NCBI GenBank assembly: GCA_934754755.1
Contig: CAKVJS010000041.1
Coordinates: 1-8,349, forward strand
Direction: 5' to 3'
DNA length: 8,349 nucleotides
Origin: an uncultured Erysipelotrichales bacterium
GTDB lineage: Bacteria > Bacillota_I > Bacilli_A > Erysipelotrichales > Coprobacillaceae
This document shows positions 1-7,923 of the stretch, piece by piece (position 1 is the stretch's first letter; each line of letters begins with the position of its first letter). The notes beneath the pieces are model-generated. The model was given only the letters and a program-made list of their open reading frames with translations, did not search any database and was not told the origin of the DNA. Position numbers and translations under genes: made by a program.

Positions 1-624
1 AGTGACAAGATGCCAGAAGATTTACAAGGTATTGAAGATCGATTGATTAGTCGCTTTAATTCAGGATTATCCTTTGGAATTGATCCACCAGAATTTGAAA
101 CAGCTCGAGCGATCTTAGAAAAAAAGATTGAGTCACTAGAAAACTCACAATTAATTATTCAAGAAGATGTTGTTGATTTTTTAGCTTCTAATTATTGTAA
201 TGATGTACGTAGTCTAGAAGGTTCTTTAAAACGTTTATTTTTTTGTAGTATTATGAACCAAACCAATATTATTGACATGAAATTTGTATCCGAAGCCTTT
301 AAAAATGATACTCCTATAAAAAATCCTGACCATGAACTTACCAAGGACTTAATTCTCAAAACAACAGCTAATTTTTATTATCTAACAGTGCCGCAGTTAA
401 TTTCTAAAAATAAAACGCAAAAATTAACGACTCCAAGAGAAATATGTATGTACTTAATGCGTGAAATGCTCTCTATTACCTATGCTGAAATTGGTGCTAC
501 TTTTAGTGGTCGTGATCATTCTACAATTATGAAAGCATGCGGTCGCGTAGAAGCTAAAATACAAAAAGATAAAGATTATAAATTAGCCATATCCAAAATA
601 AAAGATAAGTTAAGCACTTTTTAG
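1..624 (+). CDS. dnaA: Chromosomal replication initiator DnaA, 5'-truncated (C-terminal 207 residues)
   Basis: DnaA is the AAA+ initiator that binds DnaA boxes at oriC, forms an ATP-dependent filament and opens the duplex. The frame is open from base 1, so the gene begins outside the window; the first visible residues, SDKMPEDL, match the end of the AAA+ core, and the ATG at position 10 is internal. Using numbering from base 1, EDRLISRF (residues 12-19) is the box VII arginine-finger region (R14, R18), and DVRSLEGSL around residues 68-76 is the sensor II motif. Domain IV follows from about residue 108. It contains PREICMYLMRE and the DnaA signature FSGRDHSTI near residues 168-176, with the Arg, Asp, His and Thr used for box contacts retained. 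The signature reads FSGRDHST where most homologues have FGGRDHTT. About 207 residues remain of a protein usually near 450. The stop is TAG at 622-624. Identification is secure; the promoter and N-terminal domains are not visible. Confidence 0.97.
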   Translation, partial: SDKMPEDLQGIEDRLISRFNSGLSFGIDPPEFETARAILEKKIESLENSQLIIQEDVVDFLASNYCNDVRSLEGSLKRLFFCSIMNQTNIIDMKFVSEAFKNDTPIKNPDHELTKDLILKTTANFYYLTVPQLISKNKTQKLTTPREICMYLMREMLSITYAEIGATFSGRDHSTIMKACGRVEAKIQKDKDYKLAISKIKDKLSTF

Positions 625-703
625 TCACAAGTTATGCACCATGTTATACACCATAAATTCGTTGTTATATCTAGGCGTTTACGAGTTATTCACAATATTC
701 ACA
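621..703 (+). other. Cluster of DnaA-box-like 9-mers, candidate oriC subregion
   Basis: Five 9-mers resembling the DnaA box TTATCCACA lie in one orientation between dnaA and dnaN. They are TTAGTCACA at 621-629 (7/9, overlapping the dnaA stop), TTATGCACC at 632-640 (7/9), TTATACACC at 644-652 (7/9), TTATTCACA at 686-694 (8/9) and ATATTCACA at 695-703 (7/9). The first three start 11 and 12 bp apart, about one helical turn, and the last two abut directly. In Firmicutes the dnaA-dnaN gap commonly carries the unwinding half of a bipartite origin, with further boxes upstream of dnaA, outside this window. The box matches are seen in the sequence. Origin function is inferred from their position, repeated orientation and the adjacent A/T tract. 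Individual 7/9 matches are weak in AT-rich DNA, so the arrangement carries more weight than any single box. Confidence 0.72.
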
Positions 704-704
704 C

Positions 705-749
705 TATAATAATAATAATAAATATTAATTTTAAATATATATTAATAAA
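705..749. other. A/T-only tract with TAA triplet repeat, candidate DNA unwinding element
   Basis: Immediately downstream of the last DnaA-box-like sequence, every base from 705 to 749 is A or T. Five consecutive TAA triplets lie at 707-721, followed by ATATTAATTTTAAATATAT-type sequence up to the dnaN ribosome binding site. An easily melted tract beside DnaA boxes is the expected form of a DNA unwinding element, and triplet repeats here recall the DnaA-trio that Bacillus DnaA grips as single strand. The phase and polarity do not fit the trio cleanly: on the strand running 3' to 5' away from the boxes, the only phase with a central A reads TAT, not GAT or AAT. Unwinding function is inferred. 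The tract also contains TATAAT at 705-710, which could serve as a -10 element, but no convincing -35 accompanies it. Confidence 0.6.
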
Positions 750-764
750 GGAGAATATCAAATT

Positions 765-1880
765 ATGCATTTTATCATTAAACGATCACTTTTATTAAAC
801 CATTTAATGAAAACCAATAAGGCTGTTTCCATTCGAAATCCTTTACCTTCTTTAACAGGGATCCTGTTTACCTTACAAAAAGACTGTTTAATTTTAACTG
901 GTAGTGACTCCGATTTAACCATTCAAACAATACTTTATCCACAAGATGACGATTTACAAATTTTAGAAGAAGGATCAATTGTCTTATCTGCTAAATACAT
1001 ATTAGAAATTGTTAAAAAAATAGATAGTGAACATATTGATATACAAATCGTAGATGGACAACTTACTAGAATTAAAGGATTGCACAGTGAATTTAATTTA
1101 AATGGTACTAGCAGCCAAGATTATCCAAATATTGATCTTCATAAATCTGGCTCTTTATTTACCCTTAATGCCATGGTATTAAAAGAGGTTATCAATCAAA
1201 CTCGTTTTGCCGCTAGTGATCTGGAAACAAAACCAATTTTAACAGGAATTAATTTTAAAGCTCGTGATCATATCTTAGAATGTATTGCTACCGACAGTTA
1301 TCGACTCGCTAAAAAGACTTTTCCTTTGTCGGATCCCATTTCGTTTAACATAATTATTCCTAAAAAAAGTCTAGAGGAAGTTGCTAAGATAATTGAAAAA
1401 GAGGAAGACATTACTATTTATGTTTCCGATCGTAAAGTATTATTTTGTTTGGATACTTTGTTAATTCAAACTCGTTTAATTGATGGCCATTATCCAGATA
1501 CCTCTCGTTTATTAGATATTGAAAAAGTCAGTACATTACAAATTGATACGACCTATTTATTATCTGCGATTGACCGAGTAGCACTTTTAACCGATGAACA
1601 AAATCAGGTTATTCGTTTTACGATGAAAGAAAACGAAATTCTTTTGTCTTCCTTTAATCAAGAAGTAGGATCCGTAGAAGAAAGTATTATTAATTGCACG
1701 TATACGGGAAATCCACTAGAAATTTCTTTCAGTTGTAAATATGTAAAGGAAGCCATTCGTTGCTTTTTGGATGAATCAATTCAACTATCTTTTAGTGGTA
1801 TTATGAAGCCATTTATTATAACGGGATGTAAAAGTAAAGATGTGGTTCAATTGTTATTGCCTATCAAAACATATTATTAA
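765..1880 (+). CDS. dnaN: DNA polymerase III subunit beta (sliding clamp)
   Basis: DnaN forms the homodimeric ring that encircles DNA and tethers the replicative polymerase; it also docks repair and ligation partners through a hydrophobic pocket on each protomer. The 371 residues match the three-domain clamp fold (roughly 1-125, 128-247 and 250-371) and the usual length of about 365-380. Recognisable landmarks are LTGSDSDLTI (44-53), DYPN (119-122), ASDLETKPILTGI (150-162), ATDSYRLAKK (175-184), DGHYPD (240-245) and the C-terminal tail QLLLPIKTYY, a variant of the conserved LPVRTY-type end that helps form the partner pocket. The ATG at 765 aligns with the family N-terminus. It has an AAAGGAGA ribosome binding site at 747-754, with a fairly long gap of about 11 nt after AGGAG. 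It follows dnaA by 140 bp and is probably at least partly co-transcribed with it. Nothing suggests damage or transfer. Confidence 0.98.
   Translation: MHFIIKRSLLLNHLMKTNKAVSIRNPLPSLTGILFTLQKDCLILTGSDSDLTIQTILYPQDDDLQILEEGSIVLSAKYILEIVKKIDSEHIDIQIVDGQLTRIKGLHSEFNLNGTSSQDYPNIDLHKSGSLFTLNAMVLKEVINQTRFAASDLETKPILTGINFKARDHILECIATDSYRLAKKTFPLSDPISFNIIIPKKSLEEVAKIIEKEEDITIYVSDRKVLFCLDTLLIQTRLIDGHYPDTSRLLDIEKVSTLQIDTTYLLSAIDRVALLTDEQNQVIRFTMKENEILLSSFNQEVGSVEESIINCTYTGNPLEISFSCKYVKEAIRCFLDESIQLSFSGIMKPFIITGCKSKDVVQLLLPIKTYY
935..943 (+). other. Exact consensus DnaA box inside dnaN
   Basis: TTATCCACA occurs here as a perfect 9/9 match, in the same orientation as the boxes between dnaA and dnaN and about 230 bp beyond them. 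It lies in the dnaN codons for Leu-Tyr-Pro-Gln. I noticed no other exact copy on either strand of the window. A given 9-mer is expected well under once in a window this size, so chance is possible but not the first guess so near an origin. Binding by DnaA is inferred. Confidence 0.6.
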
Positions 1881-1883
1881 CTA

Positions 1884-1921
1884 AAATTTAAAGGTTCTTT
1901 TAATGAAACACCCTTAAATTT
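1884..1921 (+). terminator. Weak AT-rich hairpin after dnaN, possible terminator
   Basis: The arms AAATTTAA (1884-1891) and TTAAATTT (1914-1921) are perfectly complementary. After one A-C mismatch, GG (1893-1894) pairs with CC (1911-1912). The loop is 16 nt. The hairpin starts four bases after the dnaN stop, where a terminator would be expected. It is mostly A-T, and the nearest T run (TTTTTT, about 1934-1939) begins some 12 nt past the stem, so it is a poor intrinsic terminator. It could instead stabilise the 3' end of the transcript. Confidence 0.3.
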
Positions 1922-1943
1922 CTCATCTCTGCGTTTTTTCTGT

Positions 1944-1999
1944 AAATAGCTAATTTTTTGTGTATTTTAAAATATAACTTAAAATAGCTTTTTTTTGTT
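1944..1999. repeat. Imperfect direct repeat, two copies of about 17-18 bp, in the dnaN-yaaA gap
   Basis: AAATAGCT occurs at 1944-1951 and again at 1982-1989, 38 bp apart. In both copies it is followed by a T run and then GT: AA-TTTTTT-GTGT in the first and T-TTTTTT-GTTT in the second. Between them lies the perfect 12-bp palindrome TATTTTAAAATA (1963-1974). The second copy is just upstream of the putative yaaA promoter. The repeat is seen directly. Any regulatory role is a guess, because low-complexity A/T DNA produces such matches easily. Confidence 0.45.
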
Positions 2000-2004
2000 T
2001 TTTA

Positions 2005-2013
2005 TGTTATACT
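2005..2013 (+). promoter_or_regulatory. Extended -10 promoter for the yaaA-recF-gyrB-gyrA unit
   Basis: TGTTATACT reads as an extended -10 element: TG at 2005-2006, one base, then TATACT (5/6 to TATAAT) at 2008-2013. No good -35 is present at 16-18 bp, where the sequence is ATAGCTT-like; the upstream region is T-rich. The TG extension often compensates for a missing -35 in sigma-A promoters. Transcription would start near 2020, leaving a leader of roughly 25 nt before the yaaA ATG. The odd-centred inverted repeat TGTTT-C-AAACA (2019-2029) covers the predicted start and could be an operator. This is the only plausible promoter I found before the four closely packed genes. Confidence 0.55.
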
Positions 2014-2031
2014 GATAGTGTTTCAAACATA

Positions 2032-2037
2032 AGAGGG
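2032..2037 (+). promoter_or_regulatory. Ribosome binding site that fixes the yaaA start
   Basis: AGAGGG at 2032-2037 sits 8 nt before the ATG at 2046, a normal spacing. An in-frame GTG at 2037 would add three residues (M-C-I), but it overlaps this Shine-Dalgarno sequence and would have none of its own. The ATG is therefore the better start. Confidence 0.7.
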
Positions 2038-2045
2038 TGTGTATT

Positions 2046-2252
2046 ATGAAAAAAATAACAATAACAGATTCATACATAACATTAGGCCAATTTTTAAAAT
2101 TTTCATCTATTGCTAGTAGCGGTTCAGAGGCTAAACTTTATATTCTACAAGAACAAGTTTTAGTCAATGGGAAAATTGAGACACGACGTGGTCGAAAATT
2201 ATATCCTGGCGATATTGTAACCGTTGATACACATTCCTTTGAGATTGCTTAA
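2046..2252 (+). CDS. yaaA: Small S4-domain RNA-binding protein YaaA/RlbA family (next to recF)
   Basis: This 68-residue protein is essentially a single S4 domain, the small RNA-binding fold also found in ribosomal protein S4 and pseudouridine synthases. ITLGQFLK (11-18) matches the start of the family, and VLVNGKIETRRGRKLYPGD (38-56) is the S4 core, with the basic RRGRK patch and the GD turn. Length and sequence pattern agree with B. subtilis YaaA (71 residues), which lies in the same place between dnaN and recF and has been linked to 50S ribosome maturation. That role is family knowledge and is not shown here. The start is set by the AGAGGG site at 2032-2037. The stop is 2 bp before recF, so recF translation is probably coupled to it. 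It is likely the first gene of the recF-gyrB-gyrA operon. Confidence 0.93.
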   Translation: MKKITITDSYITLGQFLKFSSIASSGSEAKLYILQEQVLVNGKIETRRGRKLYPGDIVTVDTHSFEIA

Positions 2253-2254
2253 TT

Positions 2255-3346
2255 ATGTTTCTACAAAATATTAGCCTTTTGCAATTTCGAAACTATAAAC
2301 ATGGAAAGATAACTTTTAAACCTTCGATTAATATAATTATGGGGGAGAATGCAATTGGTAAAACAAATCTTCTCGAAGCAATATATGTTTTATCTTTAGG
2401 AAAATCTTTTCGTACGAATCATTTAGCACAACTTATTTTTTTTGGAGCGGATTATAGTCGCATTGAAGGTGATATTATATCGTACCAAAGAGAAAAAAAT
2501 TTATCTTTGTATTTTGATAATGAATGCAAGAAAGCAAAAATAAATTCTATCACTGTTGCTAAAACAAGCACCTATATGAATCATTTAAATACGGTTATCT
2601 TTTTTCCTGATGATTTATCCTTAATTAAAGCTAGTCCACGATTACGTCGCAAATTTTTAGATTTAGAGTTATGTAAGATTTCATCTAAATATATGTACTA
2701 TTTGCGATCTTTCCAAGAGTTACTAAAAGAAAGAAATATATATTTAAAACGTTTACAACAAAGAAAATCATTAGATACTACATATTTGTCCGTTTTAGAC
2801 GAACAGTTATGTTCTATGCAAGTGGAAATCATAAAGCGAAGATATCAGTTTATAACTACCTTGGAAAAGGAATTACAGAGTGTATATCGTGCACTTACTT
2901 TAAATAAAGAGAAAATCTCACTTTCTTATCATTGCTTCGTACCAATAGATAGCTCTGTTGGTGATCTAGTCAATCTTTATCAACAAAATCAAAAATTGGA
3001 TATTCAATATGGAGTTACCCAAAAAGGGGTTCATAAAGATGATATTTTGATTAGTATGAACAATCGTAAAGCTATTTATTTTTCTTCACAAGGACAACAA
3101 AGAACGATTGTTCTAGCTTTAAAAATTGCCTTGGTAGAAGTTATTAAAGAAGTCATTGGTGAATATCCTATTTTGTTATTGGATGATGTTTTATCGGAAT
3201 TAGATGATTATCGTAAATCAATGTTACTATCGGTGATTAATAAAGATATCCAAACTTTTATAACAACAACTTCACTTGATGGTATTGCGCCATCGATTAT
3301 TCATAACGCAAATCATATCGATATTGCATCAGTGCTAAGGGGGTAA
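2255..3346 (+). CDS. recF: DNA replication and repair protein RecF
   Basis: RecF is an SMC-like ABC ATPase that works with RecO and RecR to load RecA onto gapped DNA at stalled forks. The 363 residues carry all expected motifs. LQFRNY (9-14) opens the family, Walker A is GENAIGKT (30-37), and FFPDDLSLIKASPRLRRKFLD (starting at 116) is the conserved RecF block. GVHKDD lies at 258-263, the ABC signature SSQGQQR at 277-283, and Walker B PILLLDDVLSELD at 305-317, ending in the D-loop. Residues about 150-215 are rich in charged and long side chains and fit the short coiled coil of lobe II. Length agrees with the family (about 360-375). The ATG is 2 bp after yaaA and lacks a strong ribosome binding site of its own, so translational coupling is likely. 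The gene ends 3 bp before gyrB, and its last codons contain the gyrB ribosome binding site. Confidence 0.98.
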   Translation: MFLQNISLLQFRNYKHGKITFKPSINIIMGENAIGKTNLLEAIYVLSLGKSFRTNHLAQLIFFGADYSRIEGDIISYQREKNLSLYFDNECKKAKINSITVAKTSTYMNHLNTVIFFPDDLSLIKASPRLRRKFLDLELCKISSKYMYYLRSFQELLKERNIYLKRLQQRKSLDTTYLSVLDEQLCSMQVEIIKRRYQFITTLEKELQSVYRALTLNKEKISLSYHCFVPIDSSVGDLVNLYQQNQKLDIQYGVTQKGVHKDDILISMNNRKAIYFSSQGQQRTIVLALKIALVEVIKEVIGEYPILLLDDVLSELDDYRKSMLLSVINKDIQTFITTTSLDGIAPSIIHNANHIDIASVLRG

Positions 3347-5272
<1,926 letters not shown>

Positions 5273-5284
5273 TAGGAGATAACA

Positions 5285-7744
5285 ATGGAAGAACAAGGAA
5301 TCAGAAAAGTACATTTGACCTCTGAAATGAAAAGCTCATTTATGAGCTACGCAATGTCAGTTATTGTTTCTCGTGCATTGCCAGATGTTAGGGATGGCCT
5401 AAAGCCGGTACAACGAAGGATTATCTATGGCATGAATGAATTAGGATGTTATAGTGATAAACCATATAAAAAATCTGCCCGTATTGTTGGGGAAGTCATG
5501 GGGAAATATCATCCGCATGGTGATTCTTCCATTTATGAGGCTTTAGTGCGTATGGCACAACCTTTCTCATACCGCTATACACTTGTGGATGGGCATGGGA
5601 ATTTTGGATCTATTGATGGAGATGGGGCAGCTGCCATGCGTTATACAGAATCAAGAATGTCTAAAATTTCAATGGAGATGGTTCGTGATATAAATAAAGA
5701 TACGATTGATTTTGTTGCTAACTATGATGGAGAAGAAAAAGAACCAGTTATTTTACCTTGTCGAATTCCCAGCTTATTAATGAACGGAACAACCGGTATT
5801 GCGGTTGGAATGGCAACGAATATGCCTCCTCATAATATTCGGGAGGTCGTTGATGCTATCATAGCTATTATTGATAATCCAGATATCACTGTTAAGGAAC
5901 TGATGGATGACTTTATCCAAGGACCTGATTTTCCTACTGGTGCTTATATATTAGGTAAATCTGCGATTAAAAAAGCCTATGAGACAGGTAATGGATTGAT
6001 CATTATGCGGGCAAAAACAGAAATAGAAGAGAAACATACAAAGAAAGTAATAGTCATTACGGAAATTCCCTATCAAGTTAATAAAGCTCGTTTAGTTGAA
6101 AAAATTGCACTGTTAGCAAGAGAAAAGATAGTTGAGGGAATTACTTATGTAGGTGATGAATCGAATCGAGATGGAATCCGAGTTGTTATTGAACTTCGTA
6201 AGGACGTACAACCGGAAGTAGTTCTTAATCAATTATTCAAATTAACAGCCTTGCAAACTACTTTTGGGGTCAATAGTATTGCTTTGGTTAACAATGAGCC
6301 AAAAACAGTTACTTTAAAAGATCAAATTAGCCTATATTTAAAACATCAAGAAGAAGTAATACGCCGTAGAACTATATTTGATTTACAAAAAGCACAGGAT
6401 AAAGCACATATTTTAGAAGGTCTAAAGAAAGCTTTAGATCAAATTGATGCAATCATTACCTTAATTCGAACAAGCCAAACGACAGATATTATTCAACAAC
6501 GATTAATGGATGAATTTGGTATGTCACAAAGACAAGCAAAAGCAATCCGAGAAATGCAATTACAAAGATTGGCTGGATTGGAAAGAAAAAAAATTGAGGA
6601 TGAACTATTACGTTTATTTGAAATAATAAAAGACTTAAAAGATATTTTAGAAAACGAATCTCGACTTTTAGAAATTATTCAAGCCGAATTATTAGAAATT
6701 AGAGATAAGTTTGGTGATGATCGCAAAACAGAGATCATTCAAGGCACGTTTGATTTAGAAGATGAAGATTTAATTCCTGTTGAGGACGTTATTATATCTC
6801 TTACAAATAATGGATATGTAAAACGGATGCCAGTGGCAACTTATAAAGCACAAAATCGCGGGGGTCGTGGAATTAAGGGTATGGCTACCGCAAATGATGA
6901 TATCGTAAATAGTTTAATTATGATGTCAACGCATGATGATATATTGTTTTTTACTAACTTTGGTAAGGTATACCGTCTAAAAGGCTATAATATACCGGAA
7001 TTTAGTAGAACAGCTAAAGGTATTCCTGTTATCAATCTATTAAACTTAGATCGAGATGAAACTGTTAAATCTATTATACGGATTAATCCGTCTATTACCA
7101 AGGAACAAAAACATAATTATTTATTTTTTGTAACACAACAAGGGATTGTTAAACGGGTAAAATTATCTGAGTTTGATAATATTCGTCAAACCGGTAAAAT
7201 ATCGATTCGATTAAAAGAGGGCGATGAACTCGTAGCTGTTACCTTGACCGATGGTAATAATCAAATCTTAATTGCTGCATCCAATGGTAAATTAGTCCGT
7301 TTTACAGAAGGAAGTGTTCGACATATGGGTAGAACTGCTTCTGGTGTAAGAGGAATTAATGTAGATGATGCAAAAGTTATAGGCATGACTACAAATTCTG
7401 AGGGGCAATATATTATGGTGATTACTGAAAAAGGATATGGAAAAATGTCACCTATTGATGAATACCGTATTTCCAATCGAGGTGGTAAAGGTGTCAAAAC
7501 GATCATTACAACCAAAAAGAATGGGAATCTAGTAGCTTTGCGAGCTGTAAATGGTGATGAAGATTTATTAATTATTACGGATGATGGTGTTATGATTCGT
7601 TTACCTATGGAGCAAGTAAAAACAGCCGGACGTGCAACGCAAGGTGTTAGACTTATTAAAGTTCATGAAAACAATAAAGTTTCATCAGTGGAGGTTATTG
7701 ATAAACAGCTAGAAGAAGAGGATGGAAATGAGTTAGAAAAATAA
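5285..7744 (+). CDS. gyrA: DNA gyrase subunit A
   Basis: GyrA cleaves and rejoins DNA and wraps it through its C-terminal domain. The 819 residues match the family (about 820). The winged-helix region contains [16 protein letters not shown] (31-46) and AAMRYTESR, with the catalytic tyrosine at Y120. The quinolone-determining stretch [10 protein letters not shown] (76-85) keeps Ser81 and Glu85, equivalent to E. coli Ser83 and Asp87, so no classic resistance change is seen. Residues about 360-490 form the coiled-coil and C-gate region. The C-terminal pinwheel starts near 497; its GyrA box QNRGGRG (523-529) marks gyrase, although the usual second residue is Arg. Related motifs recur at SRTAKGIP (574), [10 protein letters not shown] (634), GRTASGVRG (682), SNRGGKGVK (730) and GRATQGVRL (782), which fits six blades. 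The tail is acidic. AGGAGA at 5274-5279 precedes the ATG, 12 bp after gyrB. A terminator begins directly after the stop. Confidence 0.98.
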   Translation: MEEQGIRKVHLTSEMKSSFMSYAMSVIVSRALPDVRDGLKPVQRRIIYGMNELGCYSDKPYKKSARIVGEVMGKYHPHGDSSIYEALVRMAQPFSYRYTLVDGHGNFGSIDGDGAAAMRYTESRMSKISMEMVRDINKDTIDFVANYDGEEKEPVILPCRIPSLLMNGTTGIAVGMATNMPPHNIREVVDAIIAIIDNPDITVKELMDDFIQGPDFPTGAYILGKSAIKKAYETGNGLIIMRAKTEIEEKHTKKVIVITEIPYQVNKARLVEKIALLAREKIVEGITYVGDESNRDGIRVVIELRKDVQPEVVLNQLFKLTALQTTFGVNSIALVNNEPKTVTLKDQISLYLKHQEEVIRRRTIFDLQKAQDKAHILEGLKKALDQIDAIITLIRTSQTTDIIQQRLMDEFGMSQRQAKAIREMQLQRLAGLERKKIEDELLRLFEIIKDLKDILENESRLLEIIQAELLEIRDKFGDDRKTEIIQGTFDLEDEDLIPVEDVIISLTNNGYVKRMPVATYKAQNRGGRGIKGMATANDDIVNSLIMMSTHDDILFFTNFGKVYRLKGYNIPEFSRTAKGIPVINLLNLDRDETVKSIIRINPSITKEQKHNYLFFVTQQGIVKRVKLSEFDNIRQTGKISIRLKEGDELVAVTLTDGNNQILIAASNGKLVRFTEGSVRHMGRTASGVRGINVDDAKVIGMTTNSEGQYIMVITEKGYGKMSPIDEYRISNRGGKGVKTIITTKKNGNLVALRAVNGDEDLLIITDDGVMIRLPMEQVKTAGRATQGVRLIKVHENNKVSSVEVIDKQLEEEDGNELEK

Positions 7745-7775
7745 GTAAGGATAGAAAGTCTATCTTTACTTTTTT
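7745..7775 (+). terminator. Rho-independent terminator after gyrA
   Basis: GTAAGGATAG (7745-7754) pairs with CTATCTTTAC (7760-7769) over 10 bp with one G-U wobble and a 5-nt loop (AAAGT). TTTTTT (7770-7775) follows immediately. The stem begins at the base after the gyrA TAA stop. It has all the parts of an intrinsic terminator and ends the yaaA-recF-gyrB-gyrA unit, separating it from serS. Confidence 0.9.
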
Positions 7776-7861
7776 AATACTATAACAATAAATCCATATC
7801 CTTATTATCAAAATAAAGGTTTCTGGGTCATAAATAGAACTTTTATGTATTTTTAATACAG

Positions 7862-7890
7862 TTGAATAATAACTTGTTATAAGATATAAT
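7862..7890 (+). promoter_or_regulatory. Sigma-A type promoter for serS
   Basis: TTGAAT (7862-7867; 4/6 to TTGACA) and a perfect TATAAT (7885-7890) are separated by exactly 17 bp. Transcription would start near 7897, giving a leader of only about 27 nt before the serS ATG. That is too short for a T-box riboswitch, and no T-box GGTGG-type sequence is present in the gap. The preceding stretch, 7776-7861, is AT-rich with no other feature I can support. Confidence 0.8.
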
Positions 7891-7923
7891 TTTATAAAGA
7901 TAAAGTCGTTAAGGAGAAATAAA

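Noticed and set aside
705..710. TATAAT as the -10 of a dedicated dnaN promoter
   Set aside because: No acceptable -35 lies 16-18 bp upstream and there is no TG extension. It sits in the A/T tract, where TATAAT is expected by chance; dnaN is probably read from dnaA.
1121..1498. Further DnaA-box near-matches in dnaN (TTATCCAAA at 1121-1129, TTATCCAGA at 1490-1498)
   Set aside because: Both encode the conserved Tyr-Pro of clamp motifs (DYPN, HYPD), so protein sequence explains them; they miss the important CACA end.
2037..2045. Upstream GTG start for yaaA adding M-C-I
   Set aside because: The GTG overlaps the AGAGGG ribosome binding site that serves the ATG at 2046, and the family N-terminus fits the ATG.
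5508..5542. Quinolone-resistance substitution in GyrA
   Set aside because: The key positions Ser81 and Glu85 hold the residues normal for susceptible Gram-positive gyrases.
7261..7515. Minus-strand open frame of 84 codons inside gyrA
   Set aside because: It is antisense to the GyrA pinwheel region, with no family match and no convincing start context.
7776..7861. T-box or other riboswitch before serS
   Set aside because: There is no T-box consensus, no long hairpin, and the promoter lies downstream of this stretch.
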